DNA of 64,000 bases from NCBI GenBank assembly GCA_029378245.1, contig JARKIF010000004.1:1054001-1118000 (forward strand). Direction: 5' to 3'. How positions within the stretch are numbered: position 1 is the first letter of the stretch; each line of letters starts with the position of its first letter. This DNA comes from Roridomyces roridus (Eukaryota; Basidiomycota; Agaricomycetes; Agaricales; Mycenaceae). The notes under the pieces are model-generated. The model had not been told where the DNA came from. It ran no database searches and saw only the letters and a program-made list of their open reading frames with translations. The position numbers and the translations under genes are program-made. Below are positions 44,470-55,443 of the stretch, in pieces.

Positions 44470-45639
44470 ATGCAGGAAGTGAGATGAAAGCAAAGTAAGA
44501 AGTGCACAGCATTTCCAAAACGGGCATCTCTCTCCTCGCTAGCTCCATCCAGTCTAGATCACGCTTCCTCCCATCGCCGACGTTGCCACCATCCCGCAGG
44601 CCGAATGCATCCCGCGTCATTGCCTGCCGGTCTGCGCCTCAGCCCACCCCTTGCTTCATATCTTTCTCCACTCTCCCAGTCTACAATGCGAACGGACTCT
44701 TGTGTCTCACTCCATCCCGGCTGAGTCAGCTCGTTGCAACCTGAACGTGCCAACACCGGAATCATAGCTTCATCATCGCCCCCGCGTCTGTCCAGAAAGA
44801 TACCGCCCCAGTTAAGAGCGAAATGTTCCTTAGCGCCCCGGCATTACTCACTTATCCAGCTCAACCCACCGCTGTAATCTCCATCAAGTCTCCACTGCTC
44901 CTCTACACCTATTTTGCCAACCAATCCAAGTATTTGCGCGCGCTCGGTGGGACTTCAAAGGGCGATGTAGGCCGCCATGTCACCTATTTGGTGAGCAGCG
45001 GTCATTTTGGTGAATTGGGCGCTTCAGTTGGGAAAATTGTCTGGTCCTTGTGTGGGGAAGATAGGCGCGGGTGTGATCCTCTTGTAGAGAGGATACTCGA
45101 GATGAGTTGCTTCCGGACGTGTTTATTCCAACTCATACACCAGACGGTTGAACAAGTTCCCAGTGGGCACGCAGCCGTTCCTACTCCCGTTCCTCTGGGC
45201 GTCTCGAAGGTAAGTAAATCTGGGTTCAACCTGTACGATTAACTCGGTATAATAGGTTTGTCGACCGCACGAAATCCCGCCACGCTCCCTGGCCCCGTCT
45301 TCAGCCTCATGGAAAATCGGTTCGGCGCGGATGAGGCACATGGGATATGATGTACGAAGCACACCGCTGCAGCGACCGGTATGACTCTGATTCTTTCAGG
45401 GAAATGTTCATGCAAGCCAAGAACGCGGACGGCTCTGTGTTTAGTCTCTGTGTGTCTCGCCTTTTCAGGAACTCGTTGGCAACTTGACTAGTGACCAGTG
45501 GCAGGGATCAACTCTCGGCGCGGTTCAGGTGCAATTTTATCCTGGTTTCCTAGTCAAAATTGAACGCCCTCGGGATAGAAACCACCGCCATCGTGAGTCG
45601 ACGTCCCATTTACCACTCAAGATTTATGACTAAAATTCA

Positions 45640-46020
45640 CAAAAGACCATGTGCGCGATGATTTGACATATCGTCAGGAACGGTAGGATATAAGACAAAG
45701 TGCAGGCGGAGATTGAAAGTGCGCTTGTTGCGTTCCCGTCGAGGTAAGTAAGAGGCTGTATGCAAGTTGGTGTATTTTCAGGTATGTGCGCGACGATCAC
45801 AAGGATTCCAATATTCTCCGGGCTTGCTTCAAGGAAACGCTGCGCTTGCATCCGCCGGTGTGTCTCGGCACTTTTTCAACATTTATTTAACCCAACCCAG
45901 ATCACTGGCGGTTGACTTCTGAACTGGAATCACTACCTTGCGGAAGGCACACAAGTCTTGATAAGTCCGTTCGTCGTGCACAGGCATTTGGACCGGACTC
46001 CGGATGCAGGACTTAGTATA
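45640..46020 (+). pseudogene. Cytochrome P450 fragment
   Basis: The piece VQAEIESALVAFPSR (near 45700) and, after a short gap that could be an intron, YVRDDHKDSNILRACFKETLRLHPPV (45783-45860) match the P450 J' to K-helix region, with the E-x-x-R motif as ETLR. A following stretch resembles the next P450 segment (YLAEGTQVLISPFVVHRH) but contains a stop and frame breaks. The heme-binding cysteine region is absent before the repeat cluster begins. Upstream frames from 44823 may be more of the same gene, but I could not align them. Confidence 0.5.
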
Positions 46021-46117
46021 GATGTCGTTGTTTTTTTCGAGGAAGATTAGAATATGTATCGCTTCAATAATGCATAGTTGTTCATTTGAGGGTCCGTACT
46101 GGACAATAAATGAAGAA

Positions 46118-46320
46118 ATGGGGTTTTGCACCCCAGTTCTGGCCAGTTCTGGCGAGATCTCGCCAAATCTCCCCAGATCTGGCTTCCTCACCGGACTTTT
46201 CCCAGATCTGGCGAGATTTGGCCAGAACTCGTGAAATCTGACCAAAGGTGAAGTTGATTTGGAAAACCGGACTCAGATTCCACCAAATCTTGGAGCCAGA
46301 TCTCGCCAGATCTGAGAGCA
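46118..46320. repeat. Cluster of AGATCTGGCGAGAT-type words
   Basis: Palindrome-rich words such as TTCTGGCGAGATCTCGCC, CCAGATCTGGC and AGATTTGGCCAGAA repeat about eight times over 200 bases, next to TACTGGACAATAAA. A related cluster lies at 57725-57890 in the opposite orientation. Confidence 0.65.
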
Positions 46321-46380
46321 AAAAATGAACTTTGTTTGTCCTCCTGTCAGACCAGACAATAAGATCTGGTATCTGCCCAC

Positions 46381-48130
46381 ATGGCCCGTCGATCCATCAC
46401 GCCATCGAGCGCTCACATGCCCATTCCACTCTTGTCGGGAGCTTCCACCACCATGGCGGAGGCTCTCAACAACCTCCGCGCTGCTTACCACATCCTCGAA
46501 CGCGATGTGACTCGGACGCTCCGTACCCAAGTGGGCGCAGGCGTCCAACTCGGTCAGCAGGAGGCGGAGGTGCTGCGTTTTCAGGAGGCCGTCGAACATG
46601 TGAGATCTTTCTCAGTGTCAATCCGCGTCAGCAACAACAACCGCGCCCAGACCGTCCTCGATCTTGTTATATCCATGTCATCCCGACTTCGATCCGAGGC
46701 CCTCCGATCCCTCCGGGCCCTCCGATCCCTCTGGGCCCTCCGGTCCCTCCGACCTTCCGGCCTCTTCCATCCAAGATGCATTCGATCACGTCATATTGCA
46801 CAATCTTACGTTGTTATATCCATGCATGTCCAACTCTCCCGACTCTCCCTTGGACCTTCCGACTCCTCCGGTTCGGATCATTTCCGACTGATCCGGACAT
46901 TCCGACCTTGATGCATCCGATCTGTTCGTATTGCACAATCCTATAGGGTTTTCACGCAATGAAGTTCTTCTGAGCGTTTCCCTTATTGTGATTATCTTTA
47001 TCTTCTTCTCTCTTATTGTTGTAGTATAGATCTTATTGTCTTTCATACTTCTGACTCCATTAGGTCGTGTCATACTTACTTAGTATATATAGGCGATACG
47101 ACTTTGATGTACCTCAGTAGTTAATTAACGTGTGTTGCCTCCGCAATTCCTCTGTGCCAATCTAGTCTCCGAGTACTCCTCTCTCGGAAGTCAAGTGGCT
47201 GGTGCGCTCTCCCTCCGAGTAGCGTTCACCTCATCCGGATCACCCTCGGTCTACGTCCCTCCGACCTCCGACCTCCGACCTCAGGTTCCGGCCCCTTTGT
47301 CCTTACCCTCCGGCACGCATATTACAGATCTTTTCAAGGACGCTGTTCAGCTCTTTGGACTTCCGAGCCGTGTGCGTGGCGATCACAGCACGGAGAATAT
47401 CCTGGTAGCAGTGATGATGGAGACGGAGAGAGGAGAGGGACGTGGTTCTTACATCTGGGGCAGGTACGAAGTTGTCACTCTGATCCATGCCATGTACTGA
47501 TCTTTTTCTCTCTGCAGGAGCGTTCATAACACCCGAATTGAACGCCTGTGGTACGACGTTACGCACGGCTTTGGTCAGAAGTGGAAGACCTTTTTCACTG
47601 ACCTCGAGGTGCACCACGGCCTCAATCCCCGTCTGGCCACGCACATCTGGCTACTCCACCATCTTTTTCTCACTGCCATTAACACGGACGCGCAAGAGTG
47701 GGCAGAGTCTTGGAACTCTCACAACCTGCAGATCCGTGGTGAGCGTTCTCGGTCCCCGTGCGACATGTTTCTCTTCAGTATGGTTCAAGACGGTCCTCGC
47801 GGGTTGGAGTATCGCGCGCCCACCAACGAGAACATTGACGACCCCACCACCTATGGGATCGACTGGCAGGCCGCCGACGACTCTCAGCTCATGGATCACC
47901 ACCTCCGCCAGAACCCGCAGGAGTGGGAGGAGCGCAATCCTTTTTCTTCCGGGCCCGATGTGCACTCCCATGTCCCTTGCGAACCACCAAACTCGCCGTT
48001 TTCGCACGACCAGATTGCTCTGCTCGACCAGCAACTGTCGCTAGTGGTTAATGTTCATTCACGTACTATGGGGGTCCGGCATCGTGTATGGGTTGAGGCT
48101 TTGCGTATTTGCAACGAGTTTTATCAGTAA
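46381..48130 (+). pseudogene. Integrase-core (DDE) family gene, deleted and interrupted
   Basis: This is a member of the basidiomycete integrase-core family (retroviral-integrase-like fold, no LTR element attached). The first exon encodes SGASTTMAEALNNLRAAYHIL and runs to RVSNNNRAQTVLDL, which in relatives follows the first catalytic aspartate. That catalytic segment is missing, so an internal deletion of roughly 200 residues is likely. A solo LTR (46665-47326) then interrupts it. Removing the insert and one duplication restores VLDLFKDAVQLFGLPSRVRGD, with the second catalytic aspartate in RVRGDHSTEN. After an intron come SVHNTRIERLWYDV (glutamate), WLLHHLFLTAIN and SWNSHNLQIRGERSRSPCDMF. The C-terminus ends RVWVEALRICNEFYQ. 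Confidence 0.8.
46665..47326 (+). mobile_element. Solo LTR (662 bp), target duplication GATCT
   Basis: The insert starts TGTTATATCCATG and ends CATATTACA, flanked by GATCT at 46660-46664 and 47327-47331. Inside, a segment of about 140 bp starting TTGTTATATCCATG and ending TATTGCACAATC occurs twice in tandem (46664 and 46812). The core GGGTTTTCACGCAATGAAG (46946), a TATATATAGG box near 47084 and a TAGTTAATTAACG block follow in the same order as in the insert at 38559, so both belong to one LTR family. Confidence 0.88.
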
Positions 48131-48357
48131 TGTAAAATCTGTACGAATGCGTATAATGTGCTCGCCCCAACATACATGGAAGGAAGGATCAAGGAGACGC
48201 CACTTTGCTTCCGCCCTCAAAAATTATGTGCTCGATTCGACATTTGTATGAATACACTACTACTACTCCTCAACACCCGCAGCCTCTGCCTCAAATTGAA
48301 GCAACATTTCTCTGGACAAAACTGTGAGCCTCGGCAGTAACGACTCGGCCATGTAAC

Positions 48358-51300
48358 TCACCTGCTCTCTATGATTTTTCTGAAGACGGCGGGCTTGTAC
48401 TTGGTGCATGGCGGGAACGGCCACTTGTTGAACTGGGTCAGATTCTCGCCAGATGTCCACCGCGCGCCCTCGAACGCTTTGTCCGCAAGCTGGGACAAAG
48501 CCACTTTTGCCGTCTTCTGGGCAGCATAGTCGTTAAGCCGCCGGCACCAGCGACCAACTTTGCAGAGAAGCTGCTCAACGAAGATGGGTCCAAAGTCCAG
48601 AACCAGCTTGTCATCCGTTGTCAGAAAATTATCCAGCCAGGCGTAAACGCAGAGGAAGGCGACCCGAACGGCGGAAGGGGAAGCATTCTTTTGCTCCAGC
48701 TGGAATCCCAGAACCTGTAGACCACAAAACGCGCCCTTGTCTTGGTGATCAGAAATCCATTGGGCCATTTCGACAGGGGAGGGAGGGCTTGCCACGCCAA
48801 GCAGAGTCAAGTTGTTGGCAAATTGCAGGGCCCCCAGCGACCCGGGGCCAAAACCGTTGATCTTCGCGTCTACAACCCATTTGTGTGCAGCCAACCAAGA
48901 AATTCTCGGGGCGCCAGGGATTGTAGGATCATGCCCCGCCAAATTACGCAGAAGCGCAAGATACCCGCGCTGGACTCTGTCAGAGAACATCGGCTCAAAT
49001 TTCTCTTCCACAGTGAGGTGCCTCCCGCCGACTGTCGGATGCAAACCATAGGGTTGCTTGCCTGACCATAGACGTTGACATTGTGCATCTTGTACTCTGG
49101 GTCCGGTGAGAGAGCTGCACGTATCATCTCCTCAACCTCGAATGTCTTCACGGCCTCCTCCAACGTCTGGAAGACCATCCCATGTGTACGTTCCCGCATG
49201 CGAGCCAGAAACTTTCTGGTTACAAAGCCTTGACCGGTACTCATGAAGGCCAGCAGGCTGGAGACGCCGGGCCCCGTGGTGAGCGACAGTGGAGGGATCA
49301 GAGATTTCAAAAGATGAAACCCTCGCAGGTCGGCGCGGATCGGATTCATCTGGTCAGGGTCGTAATGTGCCGGTTGTGAAGTTGTGAACCCATTCTGACC
49401 ACGCAAGAGTCGACGGTACATGGTATCAGTCATCGGCGGATTTGGGAGCATGGATTCCCGTTTTTCTGCAAGCGCTTCGCGAATGATCACGGCAGCAACA
49501 CCTAGGGAAGGCGTTTTAGGGAGGAGGGACTCCGTTGTGGTAGGGCTGTCGGCGACTTGTCTCACTGTCCTCGTGCAAGAGGTCTTGTGCGTGATTTTAT
49601 TCAGTGCAGAGGGTAGGAGGTGAGCCGCCGGATTGTCCCAGCACTCATCGGTGATGGCAATCCCCAATTGCAGGGTCAGCAGGCCTCTGTGAACAGCATC
49701 TCCAAGTTTCTGTGTGACTTCTCCGATCTCGCCCTCTGCCATCCAGCCCGCAAGTTGGAAATCCAAATTCTGGAAGGTTGTCTGTTCGTTCCGGATGACA
49801 GAGTTTGCAAAGGTGGAATCCCGGTCGATGGAGGGAAACATCTTGCACGGACGCCGCAAGAAGTCGAAGATATCGTTTGCAAAAAAAATACCCTCCCCAA
49901 CTGCGTCGGCCAAATGATAAAGAATTGACCCCCGGGTGATGCAGCGTGCTCGAACCGCAGAAACATCTTCTTTGGCTCTGCGACTGTTCAACAACTCGTC
50001 GAATTGTTGCATAGACGTGAGAAGGAGGTGCTTGTCCCAGAGATTTGAAAGCCATCGAGCCGCGAGATGATGCACATCTGCGTCCGTTTTCAGAGGCAGC
50101 GTTCGACCAACAGCATCCAGCGCAATCGAAGATCCCGCTTTCGCAGGGAGCAGTCCCCAAAGATCCGCGGGTACACGGGCATACTGGGAATCTTTGAGGG
50201 AAGCTGCCGGAAATTTTTTTGTCCTTTGCCGACTTTGTCCACCAGCTGCCTGTGTGCGTTCCCTTCTTCGTTGTTTTGACTTCTCTTTCGTCTTGGCTGC
50301 CTCCTGCTCTCGCATTGTGCGCGAGTCACGGATAAAACCAATGATATGGATAACCATGGGCGCAAGCTCGGGGAACTGGTCCTTGAGGATAATTTCACCC
50401 TCGGTTACGAGCGTTTCCACAAGCTGCGTGGCCAACGAGGGACCAAGTTGTACAAGCCACTGGTATGCAGCAACCAAGCACCTGCATATCTGGGCCTGCG
50501 CGCCGCGCTGCACAAGGTCACCGACTTCAGAGTGCAGAACCAGACCGGCAATGGATGTGCCTATATTCGATATGCATTCCATGGTAAGTCTGGCGAGGTG
50601 TGGATTCCAGCGCTGTCCCGATCCAAGGGCGAACTGTAGTCGGAAGCTGAGGTCGTTTTGCTCCTCAATGTGGGATAAAATGCGGGTAGCACTGTCGCGT
50701 GGGGTAACATTGATGCTGGCCATTTGCTTGGGCTTGGCCAAAGTAGCTTGGAGATGCACCATTCGTTTATATTCACTCTCCAATTTCGGCAAATCCAGAA
50801 GACTTTTGAGTGAATCAAGATCAATCTCGGGCGCCATATCCTCCTCCTCCGGAGTCTTGTCTGCCAATGGTGGTCCGCGCCGGCCTTTGGACTTTCTCGG
50901 TCGAGTTGTACGCTCATCGTCAGATGAAGCAGGACTGCGACTCTCCATCAAAATGTCCTCGTCCTCAAGCAGGCCGCGTTCTCGATTGAAGGAATCCAGC
51001 ATAGGTGCAGGGTAGCTATCGGAACTCTCTATCAGGATTCCAATTAAACGGATGGAATATGCACTGACCCAAAAGCCTCTGCCCCGTGCCATGAATTCTC
51101 TGAGGAGAGATAACCTTCCCACTTGACAAGCCACTGGCGTTGGCCGCCCTTTAATAGATAGATCAGCCAATAAAGCGGGTTATAGTAAAGGGTGTTACCT
51201 GGATCCTCGTGTCAAGTATTTGCTCTACATCAAATTGCGGCTCGTCCTCTGAATTCGGTTGGTCGCCCTTTAGAAGATAGGTCAGCCAATAAAGCAGGTT

Positions 51301-52218
51301 ATATTAAAGGGTGTTACCTGGATCCTCGTGTCAAGTATTTGCTCTACATCAAATTGCGGCTTGTCCTCTGAACTCGAGCGTGCAGGAGCTTCTTGTCCTT
51401 TTTCCTGCGGATCTGCAATGTCCCTATCCTCCTCACCATCTTGTCGGAATCGCGTTCGTTGACGTTTCTTCCCATGGGCGTTTCCACCATCCGAATCCTG
51501 GGAATCCGCACCGCCGGCACTGGTGGAGGAAATCCCAGGAGCGTTGGTCGCGGCGGCTTCAGGAACCATCTCAATAATCCCAGGAGCGTCGGTCATTGTA
51601 GCTTCTGGAACTGTCTCGATGGAATTCTCCAAACCACCAGCTCTGGTTTCAGAAATACCAGGAGGGTCGGTCGTGGTGGCTCCAGGAACCGCCTCAATGG
51701 CATTCTCCAAACCGCCGGCTCTGGTTGCAGAAATGACGGCTCCAGGAACCGTCTCGGTACCATTCTCTGAGCCGCCGGATCTGGCTATAGCAGTGTCAGG
51801 AGTGTCTGTGGTGGCGGTAGTCCCGGGAACCGCAGCGGCGGTACGGGCAGTATTCTCTTTGTCCTCCTCAGAGTCAGAGAATTCCGGCGTGGCTCGTCGT
51901 TTTCTCTTACGGTCATTCTGGAGACCACCTTGGGGGCGCAATTGGTCAGAGGAATGTAAATCTTTGACTACATTGCCTGCAGCGCTGTGGGAGGTTGTCT
52001 CTGGGGCGGGGTGCGCAGGGGTTCGACGATTTACAGGAATCTCGGCGTTGGTTTCGCTGTAGTATTCGAGGCATTTCACAGCATTTTCTCCCTGTTTTAA
52101 CCTGGACCGGAAGATTATATGAAAAACACGTGCAAGCGACAATAGTCACATACCACCAAGTTGCTTCGGACACATTACGAATTTCGTTGGATCCAACAAG
52201 AAGTACACTCCAGATCAT
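48358..52218 (-). CDS. Large chromodomain protein of unknown function (one apparent frameshift)
   Basis: Read from 52218: MIWSVLLVGSNEIRNVSEATWW, intron, LKQGENAVKCLEYYSETNAEIP, then a long acidic region with four degenerate repeats of about 22-25 residues (RAGGLENAIEAVPGATTTDP type). A nuclear-type basic patch KKRQRTRFRQ follows. Then PQFDVEQILDTRIQ, a duplicated exon of the same sequence, and GGQRQWLVKWEGYLSSENSW. Together these form a chromodomain with the aromatic cage W-x-V-K-W...E-N-S-W, which should bind methylated histone tails. About 700 residues of helical sequence follow, with a lysine/arginine patch (KTKEKSKQRRRERTQ) and no domain I recognise. At 49061-49064 a missing G separates VNVYGQ from KQPYGLHPTVGGRHLT; a third G restores the frame, which ends FRKIIESR. 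About 1250 residues. Confidence 0.6.
51142..51379 (-). repeat. 119-bp tandem duplication creating an extra exon
   Basis: Two direct copies with a 119-base offset (about 51142-51260 and 51261-51379) contain the 3' end of one exon, its donor site, an intron of about 50 nt and the acceptor side. The inner copy gives a 69-nt phase-0 exon (GDQPNSEDEPQFDVEQILDTRIQ region) flanked by two near-identical introns. The copies differ at roughly eight positions. Confidence 0.85.
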
Positions 52219-52355
52219 CTGGATGAACTTAGTTTATGAATGGTATGGGTATAAAAACAATAACGCACGTCAGATCCTTGTTTACGGCGACCAAGTACAC
52301 GCTCAATCAAAGGAGCGCCATCCCGAGCTGGCACACTCCGCACAACAACTAGGTT

Positions 52356-54673
52356 TCACTCTTTGGGAATTCCGCTCGCACGCTGCGTGATACCAGCCAA
52401 ATACTTGGTTATTTTGGTTTGCTGAGCAGTGAAGGTCGAGTGGGTGAGTCCAAGAGAGTATAACCCCAGAACCTCGCGCCAGTGGGTATAAAACGCTCGG
52501 TACAAGCTCATCATGGCGTAGTCCGAGTCATTGTCAATGTCGAAGGGTGCTGGTTCAAGCGTTCTCGTCAATCCGGCTTCGTCAGTGTATGTAAGTGAAG
52601 CCAGGAGATCGTCTGTGTTGAGCGTGGAGCTGAGACCGCATTGGATCAGAAAGTTCTTGAAACCCAAAACACCCTCGCGCCCAAAGCGATTGAAACGACT
52701 TCTGTGATCCCCGAGAATAGCTTGACCATGCGATGCATAGTACTTCCGTTTTTCAGCTCGGGAATCTGCAGGAGTGTATAAGAAACGCAGGGATTTTGTG
52801 TACAGGATCTGAGCGCTCCGGGTGGTTGCGGTTATGCTGGGATACATCACATATCCACAGCGAACATGCGGCCCAAACTTCTTGAACAGCTCGCGTGCGC
52901 TGTCCACAGACACCATGCGGTCCTTTAGTTGCTTGACGTAGGTGGGCGCGGTACCAGAATGTATATCATTTGCTTTGAACGATGCAAAGATAATATGTTC
53001 ATCGGTCTCGCGAAGGTACAGCGCTGGACGGAGAAACATGAATGGACCCATGTCACTGCCTTTTGGAAGACGCAACAGCAGCACAAAGAGAGTTAAGGGC
53101 AGCGGATCGTCTTGGAAGTCGCCGTGAGGACGTCCCTGGGGACCGATTGCATCTATGAGGGCTCGGACCTCCAGGACGGCCGAGTGGATACGTTCAGTGA
53201 GATTGATCCATTCTCTCTCGGACGAAGCACCGTCAGAGAGAGATACCGATGGTATGTCACTGCCACAGAAATCGAAATTGTAAACGTTGGCTGCGGCCGA
53301 ACTGTTGAGTTGACAGCTCGTGGGTCCCGGATCTAAACCACCAAATGCGACGACATTATTCTCCAGTCCCGCGAACTTGATCATCTCCCATTCAAAACGA
53401 GAGATGCACAACGGCATAATCAGCTGGTATAGACGATGGAGTATCTTGAGGACGCGTGAGATATGCTCAGCCTCCGCAGGTGCGTTTGTCTGCACCGCGG
53501 GCCCGAAGTGACCAACACCCTCGCCTTCACCATGGGTAGACGCGAGATTGAATGAGCCCTCGCCATTTTTGAGTCTGTCGGGTGGAAGCTGGTGGGATCA
53601 CAGATTGACTTGTAGACCGGGCAGTTCAAAGATGGCTGGATCACCAGGCACGTCGGGAGTGGCTTCCACACCCCAGGTGAGTTCCATAAGCTGCGGCACC
53701 AATTCAAGGATCTCTTTGCTCTCGTCATACCCCTCCAACGTCTTCAGACTATGGGCGCACGCAACGGTGACCGCCATGTCGGGATCTCCGTTGACTTGGT
53801 GCACCATGGGGATTCCAAGTGGCATATGAACCATGCCCGGAATCGGCTCGCAGATGAATCGTTGCGACGCTTTGTCAAAAAAACTCGGGGTGGTGTTGGG
53901 AGGAATCTGAATGCTGAGCATACGCTCCTTCTCATCATCCTTTGACGAGTGATTGTACGGTGCTGCGTAGCGCCAGCCACGACGATAAGACGGGTCAAGA
54001 ACATCGTTGAGTATGTATGGTGCAGTGTGGGGATAATGGCCGGCAGGAGGCTCAGCTGCCGCAGCTGGATAAAGGATAACGTCGCCGTTTGGTTTGGGCT
54101 GCTTAGAAAGTAACTGGGCAGACCAGATGAAGGAGCTGAGAGGCGGCTTCATAGGAAGGGTATCATCCTCCGAAATGCCATACTGGCGAGGCTGGTTCGG
54201 ACGGTGGTACACTGAGTTGATCAGTCAGTGTGTAGCCGGGGCGTACAGCCAAAGTCAACGCACCCCGATTCTGTACCTCGACCGGATCGTGCTCCACTTG
54301 AATGAAAGGGTAGCGATATGGCACAGAGTCACGACTCTGCGCCATTGGAGTTGACAGATCTGCTGAGTGACCGGATGAAAAGTTATGGCCGGCTGAGCAG
54401 GAGTTGGGCGTATCTGGGTGAAAATGAAAGGGACGCGAGAGAAGTGAGCACGTATTACACACCTGGAAGAGCCTGTTCAAAGTTCCTCTCGGGGACATCT
54501 CTCTGCCTCGATGATTCCCCAATTTTGAGCGCTTCCAGCTGCGAATTTGTGGCGTCGACAAAAGTCCGGAGAGTCTGACTGTAGCTAGAATCGATGGCTT
54601 GGATGTTTAGGGATTGAAGTTGGTGTAAGATAGCTTCCAGTTGAGCTGCGACCGGTGGCCCCAAAGGTTCCAT
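52356..54673 (-). pseudogene. Putative 2OG-Fe(II)-dioxygenase-fold protein, stop in frame
   Basis: The first exon (54673 down to about 54478) encodes MEPLGPPVAAQLEAILHQL and a helical region. Then a segment VPYRYPFIQVEHDPVEVQNR in a different frame, then a long frame from VYHRPNQPRQYG to 52356. A single TGA at 53598-53600 interrupts it after ELPGLQVNL; reading continues in the same frame. The C-terminal half has GRPHGDFQDDPLPLTLFVLLLRLPKGSD, then GPFMFLRPALYLRETDE and FKANDIHSGTAPTYV. H-x-D, a glycine strand and a distal histidine in HSG-T-AP are what a double-stranded beta-helix dioxygenase (including TET/JBP relatives) would show. This is inference, without alignment. It lies 137 bases upstream of the chromodomain gene on the same strand. 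Confidence 0.5.
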
Positions 54674-54903
54674 GGAAGTAATTCGCTAAAGAGAGGCACT
54701 GATCGCTTATCGCTCAGTAAGAGGCCGCGGGATCAAAATGATGGGAGCCTCTTCCCCTGCGTTTCACCCTGGCTAAACAGCGCTTTTTCATGCAGGAAAG
54801 GAGCTAAATGTTTTCTTGGCAGTATTTCAAGACAATCTATAGGGCCAGAATTTTTTATAAGAGGATGTGGCGGCTGTAAAATAGCTGCAGGTATAATGCC
54901 TTG

Positions 54904-54924
54904 GTCATGTGATAGTCACATGAC
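54904..54924. promoter_or_regulatory. Palindrome with E-box core upstream of the dioxygenase-like gene
   Basis: GTCATGTGA-TAG-TCACATGAC is an exact inverted repeat about 230 bases before the start codon at 54673. The arms contain CACATG, a possible bHLH site. Function is inferred only from position and symmetry. Confidence 0.35.
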
Positions 54925-54940
54925 GCTTGTCCTTCACGCT

Positions 54941-54979
54941 TTCTCTCTCTCTTTCTCTCACTCTCTCTCACTCTCTCTA
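54941..54979. repeat. CT-rich microsatellite
   Basis: A pure pyrimidine-type tract of CTCTCT with interspersed TTT and CA steps, 39 bases long. Confidence 0.8.
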
Positions 54980-55443
54980 TCCAGCAATCATAATGTACAC
55001 CCGACCCGGCGCACTCCCCTCATTCCATCTCATTCCATCGAGAGACGGAGCCTTCTGATCTGCGGGAGCAAATGCGCTTGCTGCCTACTCTTCGACATCT
55101 CCGAGACCTCGACCAGGATCTGGCCGGATGCACCCCAAACAATCGGGAACTGGAGGCGGTGGGTATGCCAAGTGGAATCGAGTCATGGTGGGACCCAGGT
55201 GCGTGGCTAGTTTCTTGAATTTTCTACGGTGAGACTGACTACATTTGACAGCATACTCTATTTGTCTTGGACATACCCCGCATTGGATGTACCCACATTA
55301 TAGACTCTACCGTGCCCACTGCCGCCGTCGTCATCGTGCGAGTGCACTTATTGCGGATTTGGTGTGCGGCTCGAGATGAAGTGTAAGTATCTCACTCGTT
55401 TCTGATGGTCCTTGCCTGAAACATCTATCCCCAGCACTGTCAA

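Noticed and set aside
44823..45242. Open frame of 139 codons upstream of the P450 fragment
   Set aside because: It might be decayed P450 sequence, but no motif could be recognised, so it was not annotated separately.
49182..51015. Plus-strand frames antisense to the chromodomain gene, one of 273 codons
   Set aside because: Shadow frames of a long coding exon, with composition dictated by the opposite strand.
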